Shown in pieces: positions 26,312 to 34,043 of a stretch of 34,064 nucleotides of DNA. Source of the stretch: CAZDCZ01 sp964504155 (lineage in GTDB: Bacteria; Bacteroidota; Bacteroidia; Bacteroidales; UBA12077); NCBI GenBank assembly GCA_964504155.1, contig CAZDCZ010000028.1:1-34064 (forward strand). The letters run 5' to 3'. The notes below the pieces were generated by a model. That model was not told where the DNA came from, ran no database searches, and was given only the letters and a program-made list of their open reading frames with translations. The position numbers and the translations under genes are program-made. Position 1 is the stretch's first letter, and every line of letters begins with the position of its first letter.

Positions 26312-26352
26312 GAGAAATTATGTTCCACGTGGAACATAATTTCTCTTTTTTT
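26312..26352 (+). terminator. mnmG terminator built on a parS-like site
   Basis: A perfect 34-bp palindrome (26312-26345; arms of 17 bases, no spacer) followed by a run of seven T (26346-26352). The centre, 26321-26336, is TGTTCCACGTGGAACA, a complete parS-like 16-mer. As RNA it folds into a long hairpin with a U-tract, which has the form of a rho-independent terminator; as DNA it is a ParB target. Confidence 0.82.
26321..26336. other. parS-like ParB-binding site (perfect palindrome)
   Basis: TGTTCCACGTGGAACA is a perfect 16-bp palindrome identical to the parS form known from Pseudomonas, and 14 of 16 against the B. subtilis consensus. It is 40 bp from the preceding copy, centre to centre. 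Confidence 0.85.
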
Positions 26353-26460
26353 GTGTCGGGCTAGGTGTTTGGTGGTGTTGAGAGCTTTTTATGTGTTTTT
26401 TGTGTTTTGTCGCAACAAATCTAAGGAGAGAATTGAATATGAAATTCAAAAAAAACATTG

Positions 26461-26468
26461 TATTTTTG
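26461..26468 (+). promoter_or_regulatory. Putative -7 promoter element for adenine deaminase
   Basis: TATTTTTG matches TAnnTTTG exactly, 93 bases before the ATG at 26554. It overlaps the right arm of a 9-bp inverted repeat (ATTCAAAAA, 26444-26452, with 26463-26471). The rest of the 273-base gap after mnmG holds the two parS-like sites and a short G-rich plus-strand stretch (about 26357-26382), with no gene seen. Confidence 0.4.
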
Positions 26469-26553
26469 AATACGAAAAACAAAGAGTAAACCTATATTGC
26501 TAATTAAGTAATACGAGAAACTTAATAGTGTAACAGTAAATAAATCTATAAAT

Positions 26554-28185
26554 ATGAAAAATGAATATAAAGCTAATATAGTTGATGTAGTTGCTAAAGA
26601 AATGTTCTACGGAAAACTTATTGTTGAGAATAAAAGAATAAAAAGTATTGAGAAACTGGGCACAGTAAAAGATAATGGAAATTTTATTCTTCCGGGTTTT
26701 GTTGATTCGCATATTCATATCGAAAGCAGCATGTTGTCGCCTGTTGGGTTTGCACAAATTGCAATAAAACATGGAACAGTTGCTACAGTATCCGATCCTC
26801 ACGAAATTGCAAATGTAATGGGAGAGAAAGGTGTTGACTTTATGATTGATGCCGGGAAAAAAGTTCCTTTGAAGTTTTTCTTTGGTGCTCCATCGTGCGT
26901 TCCTGCAACAGGTTTTGAGTCTTCAGGTGCTGTTTTAGATTCTGCAATTATTACAAAATTAATTGCCCGAGACGACATTTATTACTTGGCAGAAATGATG
27001 AATTTTCCGGGAGTTGTTTATGATGATAAAGAAGTGATGAAAAAAATCAAAGAAACACAACTTGTTAACAAGCCAATAGATGGACATGCCCCCGGATTAA
27101 GAGGAGATGATTTGAAAAAATATTGTGAGGCCGGAATATCAACCGATCACGAATGCAACAATATTGCAGAAGCCGAAGAGAAAATCCAAAACGGGATGAT
27201 TATCCAAATCAGAGATGGTAGTGCTGCTAAAAATTTCGAAGCATTATACAAACTAATCGACAAATATCCCGATAAGGTTATGATGTGTATGGACGACTGT
27301 CATCCCGACGATTTACTAAAAGGACATATTAATCGTGTTGTAAAAGATGCTTTGAATAAAAATTGCGAATTATTTAATGTTTTACGTGCTGTTACGTACA
27401 ATCCTGTAAAACATTATAAATTAAACGTGGGAATGTTGCAAGAGAACGATCCTGCCGATTTTATAATAGTTAATAATATCTCGGAATTTAAAGTAATTTC
27501 GACTATAATTAATGGAGAAAAAGTTTACGATAATAATAAAATATTATTTGAAATACCCAAAATTGAACCGATAAACAATTTTAATTGCTCAAAAATTAGT
27601 GTCGATGATATTAAAATAAAGAATTGCAATAAAAAAATAAAAGTAATTGTTGCAAAAGATGGAGATCTTGTTACATCTAAACTAATAGCGGAGCCTAAAG
27701 TTTTTGAAGAAAATATAGTTTCTGATATTTCTAATGATATTTTGAAAGTAGTTGTGGTAAATCGATACAGAAATGAAAAGCCTATAGTTGGTTTTATTAA
27801 AAATTTTGGTTTAAAACATGGCGCTATTGCAGGTAGTATAGCTCACGATTCGCATAATATTATTGCCATTGGAGTTTCCGATTCCGATATAGTGAATTCA
27901 ATAAATATTTTAGTAGAAAATAAAGGAGGTGTCGTAGCTTACGATAATAATAATGCAGAATACTTAGAATTAAATATTGCAGGTCTTATGTCGAATAACG
28001 ACCCAGAATTTGTTGTAGAAAAGTATGCTAAAATAAATGATATGGCAAAACAGTTGGGTTCAAAAATGAAAGCTCCGTTTATGACAATGGCTTTTATGTC
28101 TTTATTAGTGATTCCTGAAATAAAAATCGGCGATAAGGGTTTGTTTGATGTAAATAAATTTAATTTTACATCTTTATTTGTATAA
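26554..28185 (+). CDS. ade: Adenine deaminase
   Basis: A 543-residue amidohydrolase-superfamily enzyme converting adenine to hypoxanthine and ammonia in purine salvage. The metal-binding motif GFVDSHIHIESSM (about residues 49-61) is followed by HGTVATVSDPHEIANVMG. GHAPGLRGDDL, GISTDHECN and CMDDCHPDDLLKGH supply further metal and active-site residues, and VTYNPVKHYKL closes the barrel. The C-terminal region (about 400-543), with GLKHGAIAGSIAHDSHNIIAIG, is the family's second domain. Length is typical. No purine riboswitch was recognised upstream, though a promoter motif lies 93 bases before the start. Confidence 0.96.
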   Translation: MKNEYKANIVDVVAKEMFYGKLIVENKRIKSIEKLGTVKDNGNFILPGFVDSHIHIESSMLSPVGFAQIAIKHGTVATVSDPHEIANVMGEKGVDFMIDAGKKVPLKFFFGAPSCVPATGFESSGAVLDSAIITKLIARDDIYYLAEMMNFPGVVYDDKEVMKKIKETQLVNKPIDGHAPGLRGDDLKKYCEAGISTDHECNNIAEAEEKIQNGMIIQIRDGSAAKNFEALYKLIDKYPDKVMMCMDDCHPDDLLKGHINRVVKDALNKNCELFNVLRAVTYNPVKHYKLNVGMLQENDPADFIIVNNISEFKVISTIINGEKVYDNNKILFEIPKIEPINNFNCSKISVDDIKIKNCNKKIKVIVAKDGDLVTSKLIAEPKVFEENIVSDISNDILKVVVVNRYRNEKPIVGFIKNFGLKHGAIAGSIAHDSHNIIAIGVSDSDIVNSINILVENKGGVVAYDNNNAEYLELNIAGLMSNNDPEFVVEKYAKINDMAKQLGSKMKAPFMTMAFMSLLVIPEIKIGDKGLFDVNKFNFTSLFV

Positions 28186-28271
28186 ATATCAGTAAAACAA
28201 TTTTAAAAACGATAGTATCTAAATAATTACTATAACAAATTTGTAGATATATTAGAAAATTTAGTGTAAAA

Positions 28272-28279
28272 TATCTTTG
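28272..28279 (+). promoter_or_regulatory. Putative -7 promoter element for uvrC
   Basis: TATCTTTG matches TAnnTTTG exactly, 89 bases before the uvrC ATG, in the 175-base gap after ade. No other feature was seen in that gap. Confidence 0.4.
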
Positions 28280-28360
28280 TTTAGTAATTATTGATTAAAA
28301 TTGATTTTCTTTAATATTAGCAAGCTTTATTCTCGAAAAAAGTAAATTATTTAAATTATA

Positions 28361-30187
28361 ATGTCGAAAAGAATAGATAATATAAAAAACAAGGTAAAAT
28401 TATTACCCGAAACCCCCGGAGTATATAAATATCTGGATATTAACGACAAAATAATTTACATTGGAAAGGCTAAAAATCTAAAAAAACGTATTTCTTCGTA
28501 TTTTAATAAAAACCAAAGCAACAATAAAGTTCGTATTTTGCTTAGTAAAATAGTAGAGATTAAATATATTGTTGTCGATACTGAATCTGATGCACTTTTA
28601 CTGGAGAATAATTTAATAAAGAAATATCAACCTAAGTACAATATTCTATTAAAAGACGATAAATCATATCCATGGATTGTTATAAGAAATGAAGCCTTTC
28701 CTAGGATTCATTCTACAAGGACATTGGTAAATGACGGATCAAAATATTTCGGGCCATATACGTCAAGCCATATGGTTAAAATACTTCTCGATTTAATTAG
28801 GCAATTATATCAATTGCGTATATGTAAGTATAATTTAAATGCAAATAATATAGCAAGCAAAAAAATTAAACCTTGTCTGGAATTTCATATCGGAAATTGT
28901 AAAGCCCCTTGTAGTGGTCTGCAATCTGAAAGCGATTATAATAAATCGATTGACGAAATAAAAAAAATATTGAAAGGAAATATTTTCGAATTATTAGAGT
29001 ATCTTAGAAAAACAATGAAGAAATATGCCGATGTGTATAAATACGAAGAAGCGCAGATAATTAAAAATAAGATTGATATTCTGGAAAAATATAAAAGCAA
29101 ATCAACAATTGTAAATCCCGCATTAAACAATATCGATGTTTTTTCAATTATTAACGATACAAATATTGCTTATGTAAATTTCATTAAAGTAGTGAGTGGT
29201 AGAATAATACAAGCTCATACTATTGAGCTTAAAAAACGATTAAACGAAACCGATGAAGAATTATTAAATTTTGCTGTAATAGATTTGCGAAATAAATTTA
29301 ATTCAACTGCTAAAGAAATAATTGTTCCTTTCGAAATCGACAATAATATAGGGAATTTTAAAATTATTATCCCACAAATAGGAGATAAGAAGAAATTACT
29401 CGATTTATCGCAGAGGAATCTTAAATACTATAAACTTGAGAAACTAAAACGAGCTGAGCAAAAAAAACAAAGACATTCTGCAAAACGCTTACTCGAAACA
29501 ATAAAAAACGATTTAAACTTAAGTGTTCTTCCTGTGCAGATTGAGTGTTTCGATAACTCTAATATTCAAGGAACCAATCCGGTTGCTTCTTGTGTGGTAT
29601 TTAAAAATGCAAAACCTGCAAATAAAGAATATCGACATTATAATATTAAAACAGTAATTGGTCCCGACGATTTTGCCTCGATGGAAGAAGTGGTGTATAG
29701 AAGATACAAACGACTGATTGACGAAAAAAAAACCTTGCCTCAACTAATTGTTGTTGATGGTGGAAAAGGACAATTACATTCGGCAGTTAAGAGTTTAGAT
29801 AAATTAGACATTACTGATAAGATTGCAATTATTGGTATTGCAAAACGCTTAGAAGAAATTTTTATCCCCGGAGATCCAATCCCGATTTATATTGATAAAA
29901 ATTCAGAAACACTTAAGATTATTCAACATTTGAGAAACGAAGCACATAGGTTTGGAATAAATTTCCATAGAGATAAAAGATCTCAAAATTTTATAAAATC
30001 CGAACTCGAAAATATTAAAGGAATTGGCCCGAAAACTATCGAGATATTATTAACAAAATTTAAAACAGTTAATAAAATAAAATCTCTGAAAATTTCGGAA
30101 CTCGAAAAACTTATCGGCATAAATAAAGCTCAAATAGTATATAATTATTTCAAAGAACAGATAAGCGTCAGTAAATCAGAAGAATAA
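28361..30187 (+). CDS. uvrC: Excinuclease ABC subunit C
   Basis: A 608-residue nucleotide-excision-repair nuclease that makes both incisions around damage recognised by UvrAB. The N-terminal GIY-YIG domain reads GVYKYLDINDKIIYIGKAKN with the catalytic Arg in KKRISSYF. A Cys-rich patch (CLEFHIGNCKAPCSG) follows, then the UVR motif region (KYEEAQIIKNKIDILEKY, about residue 225 on). The RNase H-like endonuclease domain has ECFDNSNIQGTNPVASCVVF and LIVVDGGKGQLH with its acidic residues, and RNEAHRFGINFHRDKR. The C-terminus carries a helix-hairpin-helix DNA-binding pair (IKGIGPKTIEILLTKF, then ISELEKLIGINKAQ). Full length and intact. It ends before a non-coding stretch of nearly 1 kb. Confidence 0.97.
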   Translation: MSKRIDNIKNKVKLLPETPGVYKYLDINDKIIYIGKAKNLKKRISSYFNKNQSNNKVRILLSKIVEIKYIVVDTESDALLLENNLIKKYQPKYNILLKDDKSYPWIVIRNEAFPRIHSTRTLVNDGSKYFGPYTSSHMVKILLDLIRQLYQLRICKYNLNANNIASKKIKPCLEFHIGNCKAPCSGLQSESDYNKSIDEIKKILKGNIFELLEYLRKTMKKYADVYKYEEAQIIKNKIDILEKYKSKSTIVNPALNNIDVFSIINDTNIAYVNFIKVVSGRIIQAHTIELKKRLNETDEELLNFAVIDLRNKFNSTAKEIIVPFEIDNNIGNFKIIIPQIGDKKKLLDLSQRNLKYYKLEKLKRAEQKKQRHSAKRLLETIKNDLNLSVLPVQIECFDNSNIQGTNPVASCVVFKNAKPANKEYRHYNIKTVIGPDDFASMEEVVYRRYKRLIDEKKTLPQLIVVDGGKGQLHSAVKSLDKLDITDKIAIIGIAKRLEEIFIPGDPIPIYIDKNSETLKIIQHLRNEAHRFGINFHRDKRSQNFIKSELENIKGIGPKTIEILLTKFKTVNKIKSLKISELEKLIGINKAQIVYNYFKEQISVSKSEE

Positions 30188-30264
30188 CAAAAGCAACTGT
30201 CTTTAATCTCTTTTCTGTTTTCATCATAAAGTATTACTATAAATTAATTAATCAAAACATTAGT

Positions 30265-30300
30265 AAAACAAGAAGTTAAAGAAAAGAATATCTTGTTTTT
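30265..30300 (+). terminator. Weak candidate terminator after uvrC
   Basis: AAAACAAGA (30265-30273) pairs with TCTTGTTTT (30291-30299), loop 17, followed by only one further T. It lies 77 bases past the uvrC stop. Confidence 0.4.
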
Positions 30301-30535
30301 GCCCCTTTAGAATGCAATATTTGAATTGTTTGTGTTATATAGGCCGAAAACCTAAGTTATTTTGATATAAAAACGACTAGAAATATTTTATTCAAAAGCA
30401 AAATAGCAAATTGTTAGATTTAAAAGTTATTCGGACTGTTTGATTTTTTTTTGCTAATTTTTTCTTGCAAATAAAATGAGTAAACAAAAAAATTACAGAA
30501 AGGGATTGATAGCTATCTGATGTCTTGCTAAAATT
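30301..30535. other. Non-coding stretch after uvrC, possibly decayed
   Basis: No intact frame was found on either strand. Short minus-strand fragments could be further remains of the adjoining decayed gene, but no identity can be supported. Confidence 0.35.
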
Positions 30536-31007
30536 TCAAACTATTATCCGACGATTTTTATTGTTAAAGTATGTATGATCTTTTGTTTCGAGAAACATCT
30601 TATACGAATTAGAGATATCTAAATTAATCTCGGCTCCCGCATTTATTCCATACGAAAAATTAAATTCATCAATAAAATATATACGAAGCATGTTTTTAGC
30701 TTGATGAGTAAATGGAAATCAGAACATATAATAAATAAAGATATTCTGGAATATTTGTCAATACCTGAATAATTTTCCTTGTTCGGATAGAAAAGATGAG
30801 ACTTTGGTACTATAGATAAATATTTATTTATCGAATAATTAATATGCAAATCTAAAGCTTTTGTATTATTATAATAAGTTTAATCCAGAAAGTGTGTATT
30901 TTGCTCCTGTAACGAAAGAAATATCCCCACCAAAACTATTAATTTACGATTGAGTAATATTAATTATTCCCATGAAAATTAGCAGGATAGAAAATTTTTT
31001 ATGCATA
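30536..31007 (-). pseudogene. Decayed gene for a secreted, probably outer-membrane beta-barrel-like protein
   Basis: Minus-strand remains of a secreted protein, spread over three frames. It starts with a signal-peptide-like MHKKFSILLIFMGII (ATG at 31007). After a frameshift it reads INSFGGDISFVTGAKYTLSG, preceded by an in-frame TAA where CAA or similar would be expected. Another shift leads to ALDLHINYSINKYLSIVPKS and onward (30849 down). A last shift near 30690 gives FIDEFNFSYGINAGAEINLD and ends at a TGA at 30536-30538. Alternating polar and hydrophobic strands and the GINAGAEINLDISNSYKMFL pattern suggest a small beta-barrel, though the family is not certain. At least three lesions argue for real decay rather than one sequencing error. 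A matching promoter element survives at 31047-31054. Confidence 0.7.
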
Positions 31008-31046
31008 ATTTGTTTTTTATTTGTAAATTTATTCAAAAGTTTTAAA

Positions 31047-31054
31047 CAAATATA
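31047..31054 (-). promoter_or_regulatory. Surviving -7 promoter element of the decayed gene
   Basis: TATATTTG on the minus strand matches TAnnTTTG exactly, 40 bases before the pseudogene ATG. Confidence 0.4.
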
Positions 31055-31144
31055 AATTTAAGTCGTATTTAAACAATGTCGAATAAATTTATAATTAATT
31101 ATAATATGAATTATTAAATAAATGAAATACTAAAAATATTGTAT

Positions 31145-31152
31145 TAAATTTG
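31145..31152 (+). promoter_or_regulatory. Putative -7 promoter element for atpD
   Basis: TAAATTTG matches TAnnTTTG exactly, 39 bases before the atpD ATG. Confidence 0.5.
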
Positions 31153-31183
31153 TTTTCTTCTTCAAATTTAAAAATATCTTGCA

Positions 31184-32701
31184 ATGACACAAATTATAGG
31201 TAAAATTATTCAAATTATAGGTCCGGTTATTGACATAAGTTTTGAAAATACAGGTAATGAATTACCTAAAATACATGATGCTCTATACATTAAGAAGAGC
31301 AGTGATTCAAAAATAGTTGTTGAATGTCAGCAACATATTGGAGAATATACAATTCGTGCAATTGCCATGGATGCGACAGATGGATTGCGAAGAGGCATGG
31401 ATGTTGTTTCAACAGGAAAAGCAATTACTGTTCCGGTTGGAGAACAAGTACGTGGTAGATTGTTAAATGTTATTGGCGATCCTATTGATGGAATGGACGA
31501 ACTAGATAAAGAAGGTGGTTATCAAATACATAATACACCTCCCAAATATGTCGATTTATCTACCGAAGAAGAGGTTTTATTTACAGGGATTAAAGTAATT
31601 GATCTTATCGAGCCATATTCAAAAGGAGGAAAAATTGGATTATTTGGTGGGGCAGGAGTTGGGAAAACAGTTCTGATTATGGAACTGATAAATAATGTTG
31701 CAAAAGCATATTCCGGTTTCACAGTATTTGCCGGTGTTGGTGAAAGAACCAGAGAGGGAAACGATTTACTTCGCGAGATGATAGAATCGGGAGTAATAAA
31801 ATATGGTAAAGAATTTGAAAAGAGCATGAAAGAAGGTTCTTGGGATATTTCAAAAATCGATAAAGAAGAAATTAAAAAATCGAAAGCAAGTTTAGTTTTC
31901 GGACAAATGAACGAACCTCCTGGGGCACGTGCTTCTGTTGCTCTTTCAGGACTATCGGTTGCAGAATCTTTTCGCGATGGCGATAAAAATTCGGAAAAAG
32001 GAAACGATATTTTATTTTTTATCGATAATATATTCCGATTTACTCAAGCGGGTTCAGAAGTGTCTGCTTTACTTGGACGTATGCCTTCGGCTGTAGGATA
32101 TCAACCTACATTAGCATCCGAAATGGGAGAAATGCAAGAACGTATTACATCAACTAAGCATGGTTCAATAACATCTGTGCAAGCAGTATATGTGCCTGCT
32201 GATGACCTTACCGACCCGGCTCCTGCTACAACTTTTGCGCATCTCGATGCTACTACTGTATTAAGCAGAAAAATCTCGGAATTAGGAATTTATCCTGCTG
32301 TTGATCCTCTAGACTCTACTTCTAGAATACTTTCGCCCGATATTGTTGGAGAAAAACATTATAATACAGCTCAAAAAGTAAAAGAAATACTGCAGAGAAA
32401 TAAAGAATTACAAGATATTATTGCTATTCTTGGAATGGATGAATTATCGGAAGAAGACAAGCTAATTGTACATAGAGCTCGTAGAGTACAACGATTTTTA
32501 TCGCAACCTTTTCATGTTGCCGAAGCATTTACCGGCTTAAAAGGTGCTTTGGTCGATATTGAAGATACCATTAAAGGATTTAATATGATTATAGACGGAG
32601 AAGTTGATAAATATCCCGAAGCTGCATTTCACCTTGTTGGTACTATTGAAGAAGCTATAGAAAAAGGCGAAAAATTGTTAGAAGAATCAAGAAAAAAATA
32701 A
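31184..32701 (+). CDS. atpD: F1F0 ATP synthase beta subunit
   Basis: A 505-residue catalytic subunit of the F1 head, which makes ATP from the rotation driven by the ion gradient. The P-loop GGAGVGKTVLIMEL lies at about residues 156-169, followed by AGVGERTREGNDL with the catalytic Glu. The Walker B region ILFFIDNIFRFTQAGSEVSA and the DELSEEDK segment of the C-terminal domain (equivalent of DELSEED) are present. It is somewhat longer than E. coli AtpD (460), with an added charged stretch around residues 215-230 (SMKEGSWDISKIDKEEIKK), as in Bacteroidota proteins. atpC follows after 62 bp; the other ATP synthase genes are not in the window, consistent with a split operon. Confidence 0.98.
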   Translation: MTQIIGKIIQIIGPVIDISFENTGNELPKIHDALYIKKSSDSKIVVECQQHIGEYTIRAIAMDATDGLRRGMDVVSTGKAITVPVGEQVRGRLLNVIGDPIDGMDELDKEGGYQIHNTPPKYVDLSTEEEVLFTGIKVIDLIEPYSKGGKIGLFGGAGVGKTVLIMELINNVAKAYSGFTVFAGVGERTREGNDLLREMIESGVIKYGKEFEKSMKEGSWDISKIDKEEIKKSKASLVFGQMNEPPGARASVALSGLSVAESFRDGDKNSEKGNDILFFIDNIFRFTQAGSEVSALLGRMPSAVGYQPTLASEMGEMQERITSTKHGSITSVQAVYVPADDLTDPAPATTFAHLDATTVLSRKISELGIYPAVDPLDSTSRILSPDIVGEKHYNTAQKVKEILQRNKELQDIIAILGMDELSEEDKLIVHRARRVQRFLSQPFHVAEAFTGLKGALVDIEDTIKGFNMIIDGEVDKYPEAAFHLVGTIEEAIEKGEKLLEESRKK

Positions 32702-32763
32702 ATCGTTATTTTCAAAATAAAGATTTGTATTTTTTGAATTATAAAATAGTAATTATAAAAACA

Positions 32764-33009
32764 ATGAAATTAGAAATTATTACACCAGAAAAAACTATTT
32801 ATTCCGGAAAAGTCGATTTAGTACAAGTTCCCGGAAAAAAAGGTTCTTTTGAAGTACTTGAATATCATGCTCCAATAATTTCTACATTAGAAAACGGAAA
32901 AATTAAAATCCTTGAAAGAGGGGAAGAAAAATATTTTAATATAAATGGTGGAATAATTGAAGTTAAAGAAAATGAAGTAATTATTTTAACCGAATTAGTA
33001 AAGATTTAA
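32764..33009 (+). CDS. atpC: F1F0 ATP synthase epsilon subunit (short form)
   Basis: An 81-residue protein from the ATG at 32764 that holds only the N-terminal beta-sandwich of the epsilon subunit: LEIITPEKTIYSGKVDLVQV, the EVLEYHAPIISTLENG strand-turn, and GGIIEVKENEVIILTE. The C-terminal two-helix hairpin of E. coli epsilon (about 139 residues), which inhibits ATP hydrolysis, is absent; short forms like this occur in Bacteroidota. The frame is open to a TTG at 32725, but the family N-terminus fits the ATG. It links the gamma subunit to the c-ring in the rotor. Co-transcribed with atpD. Confidence 0.93.
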   Translation: MKLEIITPEKTIYSGKVDLVQVPGKKGSFEVLEYHAPIISTLENGKIKILERGEEKYFNINGGIIEVKENEVIILTELVKI

Positions 33010-33062
33010 TCGTGAGAGACATTAAGTAATACCATTATTGATTTAATATATTTGTATTGTGA

Positions 33063-33070
33063 TATATTTG
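33063..33070 (+). promoter_or_regulatory. Putative -7 promoter element for the alpha/beta hydrolase
   Basis: TATATTTG matches TAnnTTTG exactly, 91 bases before the ATG. A second exact match lies at 33047-33054. Confidence 0.35.
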
Positions 33071-33153
33071 TTATAACTTCGTAAGTTAATTTATAAAGTG
33101 TTCAAAATAGCTTTGTTTTTAAGTCAATTGCCAGAGAATAAAGAATAATCAAT

Positions 33154-33882
33154 ATGAAAATAGTTTTTTATATTATTATTATTATTTTTATTTCATCATC
33201 GATAAAAGCTCAAGAAAGAGTTAATTTTATAGCCGAAGATGGATTGTTAATTACTGCCGATCATTATTTTATTGATGAAAGTAAACCATATGTTCTGTTG
33301 TTTCATCAAGGAGGATATAGTAGAGGGGAATATATTCATACAGCACAGAAAATAGTTAAATTTGGTTATAACTGTTTAGCTGTAGATCTTCGTTCGGGCG
33401 GTAAAGTAAATTATATTCAAAATCGCACAGCCCTTAGAGCTCTTCAAAAAGGATATTCTACTGATTATTTAAGTTCAAAAAAAGACATTATTGCTGCAAT
33501 AGAATGGGTTAGAAAGAAAAATAATAAATCAATGGTATTATTAGGAAGTTCCTTTTCTGCATCTTTATGTTTAATTATTGCAAACAATTATCCTTATATT
33601 AAGGCTGTTATAGCCTTTAGCCCCGGAGAATTTTTTAACTGTAATCCATGTGTAAAAGAGGTAATTAAAAATATAAATAAACCAATTTTTGTTGCATCTT
33701 CAAAGCAAGAGCAATTGTATATTAACGATTTACTTAAGTTGGTATCTCCTATTTACAAAACAGTATTTATTCCATCAGATGGTTCCGGAGAATATGGTTC
33801 TAAATCGTTATGGTCAGATAATCCCGACAATCAAGAATATTGGTTAGCTCTTACAATGTTTTTTAGTAAAATCCGTAATTAA
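33154..33882 (+). CDS. Secreted alpha/beta-hydrolase-fold protein
   Basis: A 242-residue exported protein with a signal peptide (KIVFYIIIIIFISSS, ending KAQ). The alpha/beta hydrolase fold is indicated by the VLLFHQGGYSRGEYI strand-loop with the oxyanion region, the AVDLRSGGK strand, and the nucleophile elbow LLGSSFSASL, which reads G-S-S-F-S rather than the usual GxSxG. The Asp region may be PIFVASSKQE, but where relatives carry the catalytic His near the C-terminus this protein has GEYGSKSLW, with no His seen. It may therefore be impaired or use a different residue. The substrate is unknown; dienelactone hydrolase-like or small esterase activity is a guess. A stand-alone gene after atpC. 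Confidence 0.78.
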   Translation: MKIVFYIIIIIFISSSIKAQERVNFIAEDGLLITADHYFIDESKPYVLLFHQGGYSRGEYIHTAQKIVKFGYNCLAVDLRSGGKVNYIQNRTALRALQKGYSTDYLSSKKDIIAAIEWVRKKNNKSMVLLGSSFSASLCLIIANNYPYIKAVIAFSPGEFFNCNPCVKEVIKNINKPIFVASSKQEQLYINDLLKLVSPIYKTVFIPSDGSGEYGSKSLWSDNPDNQEYWLALTMFFSKIRN

Positions 33883-33997
33883 TAAAAGTAAAGACACAAG
33901 ACCTTAGTTAGTATAATAATAATTTGTTGTACGTATCAAAAACAATAAATTATAATACGAAAAAAAGCTGTGTGATTCCAATTATTATAACAAACAA

Positions 33998-34043
33998 TTA
34001 TCCACAGTAGTTTTAAGGAATCACTTTAAAAAGTTGTGGAGAA
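33998..34043. other. DnaA-box pair at the window end
   Basis: TTATCCACA at 33998-34006 is the perfect DnaA-box consensus. TGTGGAGAA at 34035-34043 is an inverted copy with one mismatch (TTCTCCACA). An 8-bp inverted repeat, GTGATTCC (33972-33979) and GGAATCAC (34017-34024), brackets the first box. The 182 bases after the hydrolase gene hold no coding frame. It could be the edge of oriC or a DnaA-binding regulatory site; the window ends here. Confidence 0.5.

Noticed and set aside
26297..26503. A 68-codon plus-strand frame between mnmG and ade
   Set aside because: It begins at a non-ATG codon inside the parS region, runs through the terminator and has Cys/Arg/Phe-rich content unlike a real protein.
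26440..26553. Purine riboswitch ahead of adenine deaminase
   Set aside because: No three-way junction with the conserved loops was recognisable; only a simple 9-bp inverted repeat overlapping a promoter motif.
31926..31931. CACGTG in atpD as a fifth parS site
   Set aside because: The flanks (GGG before, CTT after) do not continue the GTTYC/GRAAC arms.
32725..32763. N-terminal extension of atpC from a TTG
   Set aside because: The extra 13 residues do not fit the epsilon subunit, which begins with the strand after the ATG at 32764.
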